The notes beneath the pieces are model-generated. The model searched no databases and was not told the DNA's origin. It was given only the letters and a program-made list of their open reading frames with translations. The position numbers were made by a program, and so were the translations under genes. From contig CAZGNO010000001.1 in the NCBI GenBank assembly GCA_964527785.1, positions 62,001-126,000 on the forward strand: a stretch of 64,000 nucleotides of DNA, given 5' to 3'. Numbering within the stretch: position 1 is the stretch's first letter; each line of letters begins with the position of its first letter. This DNA comes from JADJXV01 sp964527785 (GTDB lineage: Bacteria > Bacteroidota > Ignavibacteria > Kapaibacteriales > UBA961). Of this stretch, positions 61,001-64,000 are shown in pieces.

Positions 61001-62333
61001 AAGTTTTGAAATAGATCCTGCTTTCATAGCAGCAAATCCTTACGGAACTCCAGTGTCGAAAGAAGTTGGAAACAATATTCTGAATGTTCCTGTCCGTTTC
61101 ATTGGTTCAACAATTACAAACAGAGCATTCAATGCAGTGTTACATATTGAAACAGATGCTCCTGAAAATCCAACCTGTGCTTTAATAGCTAAAACGATTG
61201 AATCAGGTGTACCAACACTACAAACAAATGATGTTGTTGAAAAAACATGGATTAATGTTGAGAAAGTTAACACAACTGATTGCTGGATCAAAAATACTGG
61301 AACAGCTGATCTTACAGTTAATAATTGGTCAACTCCACAAGGTGCCGGTGCATTCTACTGGACAATCTTAAGCAGCAGTAAACCAATTGGTACTGTGCTT
61401 AAACCGGGTGAAGACATCGTATTAACTGTACAATATCTTCCAACGAGAGTAAGTGGCGGAACTGACGTGGCAACGATCGAGTACTCTACAAGTATTGGTA
61501 CAGCTACTTCAACCTTAACCGGTACTCCAGACCAAATCATATCGTTAGTAAAAATTGGTAAACCAAATACAACTCCATTCGTAAGCGAATACAGAGTGAC
61601 TGCCGGTGAAATTACAGATTATATGGACTTCATTTTGACAAATGATGAAACAGAGAATCTAAACAGAGCAGATGTAAAATCATTTACTGCAAAAGTTACT
61701 TTTATCAATTCTCTAGCACAGCCATTAATCAAAAATATCCAACAAACTGCACTTACTAGCGGTTGGGTTATGGAACAACCAACAGTGACTTCTTCGACAG
61801 GTAATATCGGAACACTTGTTGTGAAAATGAGCAATCTAAACGGAGCACCTCTTACTGGTGAAGGTTCATTGTTCAGATTCAAAATGGCTTCATTCCTCGG
61901 CTTAGAAAAGAACACAATTCTTGGATGCGAATTGAAAATCGAAGATGATCCAGCATACGCACCGGGAATAAGAGACAGATATGTTCTTATCAACAACAGA
62001 CCGGGCAAACTATGGGTTGATCTTGATTGCGGTAAAGATATCCGTACTGTTCGTTTCGGACAAAATGGATATTCATTAAGTGCAGGTACTCCACTTCCAA
62101 TGGCTAATCACGGAACAATTGATTACTCAATCGGTTTGGATGCTCACACAACAATCGCAGTTTACAACACTATGGGTCAAAAAGTGGCAATACTTGTTGA
62201 CGGTCATCAAAAAGCGGGTGTCTATCAGGTTGCATTTGATACAGACGGTCTTCAACTTGCATCAGGTACATATACATGCAAAATCGAATCAGGTCCATTC
62301 ATGGATGTTCAACAAATAGTAATTGCCAAGTAA
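58038..62333 (+). CDS. Giant T9SS-targeted surface protein: IgGFc-binding-like domain, Hydin-type repeats, sorting domain
   Basis: About 1431 residues from ATG 58038 (the frame opens at 57969, but MRRFFTSTIAFRRFGWLAVA gives the signal peptide, cleaved near LLAQDT). Residues about 35-500 resemble the IgGFc-binding N-terminal domain: YYIGIPNCWKHPGD, AMPFGIRLVGNDPISVIVAS, ALPVEMLGKKYATLNLYQD. Four to five ASPM/SPD-2/Hydin-type (choice-of-anchor D) beta-sandwich repeats follow: LSINFGTLGVGDKLCRMVTL, VYISDINFGKVPINTERELS, ALKPEINFGDQF, then TTDCWIKNTGTADLTVN. The last 80 residues are a T9SS type A sorting domain ending with IAVYNTMGQKVAILVDG, then GTYTCKIE. The protein is predicted to be secreted by T9SS, trimmed by PorU and attached to the outer surface. 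Ligand unknown. Confidence 0.9.
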   Translation: MRRFFTSTIAFRRFGWLAVALVMMSFSTLLAQDTRFTDVSGQGEINEGSEYYIGIPNCWKHPGDNVSTGHTPYEAWVSSKVSTTVTLSNKSMGINISYPVNPGKTTIIPLPENLMNNQSGKAMPFGIRLVGNDPISVIVASNWRSTGAIYKALPVEMLGKKYATLNLYQDKTEEDRPGQILVVATKDMTTVRWKLPSAVKSTPEVGESSVTLQEGESYLIQLKTNDKYHQNIQADLTGTMITSDKPVAVISGHTKGAMARYEGSFYAMRTDMIRNMQIEMVLPLEIAGTEYMTAPRIVENRPGNKWPDDNGDMIRFVASEDGTVIKQMRQDGSGLYERNVPLKIGEFFEITNMEDAAYYTSNKPVIVGQYLKAWLQHTYEKKGETPLGHVSSGAGEMINITPTNAWPSYATFYSPKNNNNYINVTFRTEDASTIKIDGKTFQQFFGSSIKKYQGTDFSYARKPISDEHHVIEGGKFAAYAYGNWDAFDYHNYAYGYPVGINFAIKCDDEIKMAGDPKCGNVDGIVNVGPEKSDCAGLLYVRLMVTESNNYTFSTPAEFVPGDQNTTFKLVVKDPSKSAKAVVKAMSRSGKYIIRTYEYTPEQIVATPLSINFGTLGVGDKLCRMVTLSNPGTIPATVTSIRIKLKQKEFTLSTSTVFPIIIPAGGSKEVEVCATALEQKSVTVIDTLIAELSCYEKPITEVKVRTEKPKVYISDINFGKVPINTERELSAQIRNVGTVDVVLTKIDWPSADHTQFLRTNLDFSKPLILKAGQEHEFKVVYNPGPVAGLQNKTRATFTVNTDEIKITSDWTGEGIDAGPYITGYNWNERRVLDAFAGVTEYPFTVTYGNSGSTAALENVTVSVVGADAQYFTVNTANVFPRLSALEQKTIDVSFKPTYIAGTRNAERAYTLTLEMKGTFNGEVRTATATLDGIGVQPHVALKPEINFGDQFKKNDASAFINADVTSNGSMNLTMMNKIKGFYIDGPDAASFEIDPAFIAANPYGTPVSKEVGNNILNVPVRFIGSTITNRAFNAVLHIETDAPENPTCALIAKTIESGVPTLQTNDVVEKTWINVEKVNTTDCWIKNTGTADLTVNNWSTPQGAGAFYWTILSSSKPIGTVLKPGEDIVLTVQYLPTRVSGGTDVATIEYSTSIGTATSTLTGTPDQIISLVKIGKPNTTPFVSEYRVTAGEITDYMDFILTNDETENLNRADVKSFTAKVTFINSLAQPLIKNIQQTALTSGWVMEQPTVTSSTGNIGTLVVKMSNLNGAPLTGEGSLFRFKMASFLGLEKNTILGCELKIEDDPAYAPGIRDRYVLINNRPGKLWVDLDCGKDIRTVRFGQNGYSLSAGTPLPMANHGTIDYSIGLDAHTTIAVYNTMGQKVAILVDGHQKAGVYQVAFDTDGLQLASGTYTCKIESGPFMDVQQIVIAK

Positions 62334-62361
62334 TATTGGCAGTAGTTGAACTGACTATAGC

Positions 62362-62399
62362 AAAAGCCCTCTTTCGGAGTAATCCGAAAGAGGGCTTTT
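62362..62399 (+). terminator. Strong bidirectional terminator
   Basis: AAAAGCCCTCTTTCGGA and TCCGAAAGAGGGCTTTT form a perfect 17-bp stem around GTAA. It ends 4 bases before the next ATG. Confidence 0.93.
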
Positions 62400-62403
62400 C
62401 ATT

Positions 62404-62886
62404 ATGAAGTATGAAATTATGATTATCTGGAAACAAATAGCAGTATCGCTTGTAGCACTGGTGATGCCATACCTACATATTGCAGCAAAAGAGGACAGAC
62501 CTATACAAGGAGTAATTGTAGGTGTGAACGGCACGCAACATTTATACGTAGATATTGGCTACTGCTTTGGACAAAGAACAGATTGGTTAAACTCAGATTT
62601 GATTAAAGGGTATGGTGGGCTGACCATAGGGATGGAAATTTCCAAACAAGATAAAATAATCATTGCTCCAAAACTAGCATACTCAATCAATATGTTTATA
62701 TCATTTGGTGTAAATCTTCTATACTATACAGATTTCTCAACAGCAACACTGCAGTTTCGTCCGGAGATAGGGGTAAGCTCGTTAGGAATTCGAGCCGTGT
62801 TCGGTAGAAATTTCTCGGTAGGGAATTATGAATTTAAAGGTGTAAATAAAAACAACTACGCACTCACAGTTTTAATTCCATTATAG
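62404..62886 (+). CDS. Small predicted outer-membrane/exported protein
   Basis: A 160-residue protein. ATG 62404 follows the hairpin by 4 bases with no ribosome binding site; ATG 62419 gives a better signal peptide (MIIWKQIAVSLVALVMPYLH). The rest alternates hydrophobic and polar residues (VDIGYCFGQRTDW, LTIGMEISKQDKIIIAPKLA, FGVNLLYYTDFSTATLQFRP, GVSSLGIRAVFG) and ends YALTVLIPL, as in a small beta-barrel. I do not recognise a family. Placement directly after a strong terminator means it must have its own promoter or depend on read-through. Confidence 0.65.
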   Translation: MKYEIMIIWKQIAVSLVALVMPYLHIAAKEDRPIQGVIVGVNGTQHLYVDIGYCFGQRTDWLNSDLIKGYGGLTIGMEISKQDKIIIAPKLAYSINMFISFGVNLLYYTDFSTATLQFRPEIGVSSLGIRAVFGRNFSVGNYEFKGVNKNNYALTVLIPL

Positions 62887-62891
62887 TAGAA

Positions 62892-63539
62892 TTACATATC
62901 AGGTTGATTTACCCATGACTGGAGAACTGAGGGTTTAGCTGTTTCAGTTTGACGGGTGAACATCAATTTCTCAATATACTTTCCAAGAATGTCGAATTCC
63001 AAATTAAGTCTTGAACCAGCTTTGAGTGAATCTAAAGTAGTTACATCCAAAGTATGAGGTATAATCGCAACCATGAAGCGGTTTTTTTCAACACGTGCAG
63101 CCGTTAAACTCACGCCATTGATGCATATAGAACCAATTGGCACAATATACCGCGAAAATTCGTTTGGAAATTCCACCCAAATTTGTTTGCTGCCATCAAC
63201 AACATGAATAGTAGTAACTATTCCCACACAATCAACATGACCTTGAACAATATGCCCGCCAAGTCTATCGCTGACTTTCATTGCACGCTCTAAATTGACT
63301 TTATTCCCTACAACAAAATCAGAAAATGTAGTTTTTCGAAGAGTTTCATCAACCGCAGTGACTTCAAAGGTTTTGTCAGTACGCTTCACAACCGTTTGAC
63401 ACGCACCGTTTATAGAAATAGAATCGTCAATCTTCAGATCAGACAGTACTAAATTTGCTTGTACCGTAATATGAAGATTGCCATTCTGTTTTGATAGTGA
63501 TTTTATAAAACCCATTTCTTCAACTAAACCGGTAAACAT
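62892..63539 (-). CDS. ribE: Riboflavin synthase (alpha subunit)
   Basis: A 215-residue cytosolic enzyme that forms riboflavin from two molecules of 6,7-dimethyl-8-ribityllumazine. Tandem lumazine-binding barrels are visible: MFTGLVEEMGFIKSL with DSISINGACQTVV for the first, and GGHIVQGHVDCVG with GSICINGVSLTAARVEKN for the second; TLRKTTF and IIPHTLDVTTL are the linked active-site segments. The length is normal. It starts 7 bases after the SMR gene stop on the same strand, so the two are co-transcribed. Confidence 0.97.
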   Translation of the reverse strand: MFTGLVEEMGFIKSLSKQNGNLHITVQANLVLSDLKIDDSISINGACQTVVKRTDKTFEVTAVDETLRKTTFSDFVVGNKVNLERAMKVSDRLGGHIVQGHVDCVGIVTTIHVVDGSKQIWVEFPNEFSRYIVPIGSICINGVSLTAARVEKNRFMVAIIPHTLDVTTLDSLKAGSRLNLEFDILGKYIEKLMFTRQTETAKPSVLQSWVNQPDM

Positions 63540-63546
63540 GATATTC

Positions 63547-63867
63547 CTATTTGGTTGTTGATAATTTTAGACCAATGAGTCCGGAAATAATAAGGAGGAT
63601 ACAAAAAATACGTCCAAAATCGCGCGGCTCATTAAAAAGAATAATACCTAGAATTGCAGTACCGACAGCACCTATGCCAGTCCAAATTGCATACCCGGTT
63701 CCGATAGGAATTGATTTTAGAGCTTGGCTTAAGAAAATGAAGGAGAGTATCATCATAACAACAGTTACGATGGACGGAAATAATTTTGTGAAGCCATCGG
63801 AATATTTAATGCCAATAGCCCATCCAATTTCAAGAATACCTGCAATTAACAAATAAATCCAAGCCAT
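63547..63867 (-). CDS. SMR-family exporter, SugE/Gdx-like
   Basis: A 106-residue inner-membrane protein with four helices. SMR motifs: WIYLLIAGILEIGWAIGIKYSDGF with the essential Glu in helix 1, GTGYAIWTGIGAVGTAILGI in helix 3, and GLIGLKLST at the end. The GFTKLFPS and AIWTGIGAVG sequences resemble the Gdx/SugE branch (guanidinium exporters) rather than the multidrug EmrE branch. I found no guanidine riboswitch in the leader. ribE follows 7 bases downstream. Confidence 0.9.
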   Translation of the reverse strand: MAWIYLLIAGILEIGWAIGIKYSDGFTKLFPSIVTVVMMILSFIFLSQALKSIPIGTGYAIWTGIGAVGTAILGIILFNEPRDFGRIFCILLIISGLIGLKLSTTK

Positions 63868-63910
63868 TATAGTTTAGCCAAAAGATAAGGTGTAAGGTCT
63901 TCGTGTATCG

Positions 63911-63918
63911 CAAATATA
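63911..63918 (-). promoter_or_regulatory. -7 box of the SMR-ribE promoter
   Basis: TATATTTG on the minus strand is a perfect TAnnTTTG box 43 bases upstream of the SMR start. The -33 element is not clear (ATG where TTG would be at 20 bases). Confidence 0.45.
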
Positions 63919-64000
63919 CAGTAATTTACGTGATTTTTCATTTGAAACAGAATAAATAGAACCGTTTGCGTTTCATTGTTTGCCAGCATCACTAGAAATA

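Noticed and set aside
63868..64000. Guanidine riboswitch upstream of the Gdx/SugE-like exporter
   Set aside because: The leader lacks the conserved ykkC core and is too short before the -7 box; only a promoter box is visible.

Overview
The window reads as chromosomal DNA from an uncultured-type member of the Bacteroidota/FCB superphylum, most likely close to Ignavibacteria or 'Candidatus Kapabacteria' (inference; no 16S rRNA gene is present). The evidence is a PorU-PorV type IX secretion pair, a cargo-like protein with a T9SS sorting domain, a short primary sigma factor without region 1.1, a mitochondrial-type aconitase, many lipoproteins, and several promoters of the Bacteroidetes form (TTG, about 20 bases, TAnnTTTG). 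The DNA is moderately AT-rich, most genes are housekeeping genes, and there is no phage, CRISPR array or intact transposase.

Layout. 0-5.2 kb: the end of an ABC-F ATPase, a DUF4920 lipoprotein, tRNA-Thr, a TldD/PmbA-like protease, lipB and tRNA-Gly. 5.7-11.9 kb: porU, porV and rpoD. 12-16.6 kb: envelope genes (GT2 and GT9 glycosyltransferases, an outer-membrane barrel, DUF971, an FKBP lipoprotein). 16.7-20.2 kb, minus strand: rpiA, an orphan FliK-like gene, DoxX, a DUF2807 protein. 20.5-29.1 kb, plus strand: rnr, coaX, two lipoproteins, a SnoaL-like protein, a GAF protein with a degenerate GGDEF domain, uppP. 30.6-35.3 kb: a B12-dependent ribonucleotide reductase interrupted by a full-length intein with a homing endonuclease. 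35.5-40.3 kb: miaB, a two-gene ATPase plus Toprim-like cassette, yraN, a DUF1624 membrane protein. 40.3-50 kb: a gene-poor, repeat-rich stretch with a short AraC-like protein, a DcuC-type transporter, two Rieske proteins, aconitase, msrB, an M42 peptidase and a TrmH-type methyltransferase. 50.3-57.4 kb: a fatty-acid hydroxylase, a lone nuoC, two unknown genes, lepA, lepB, a prohibitin-like protein, a GNAT acetyltransferase. 58-64 kb: a giant T9SS-targeted surface protein, a small barrel-like protein, ribE and an SMR exporter.

Connections. PorU and PorV are the cell-surface machinery that would process and anchor the giant protein at 58-62.3 kb. RpoD is the sigma factor expected to read the promoters seen before tRNA-Thr, tRNA-Gly, nrdJ, the GAF gene and the giant protein. 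The most unusual items are the intein placed immediately before the conserved cysteine of NrdJ, the ATPase/Toprim-like pair between miaB and yraN, and a family of non-coding inverted-repeat-bounded elements, two copies of which share a 214-base core in opposite orientation 18 kb apart with only two differences seen by eye.
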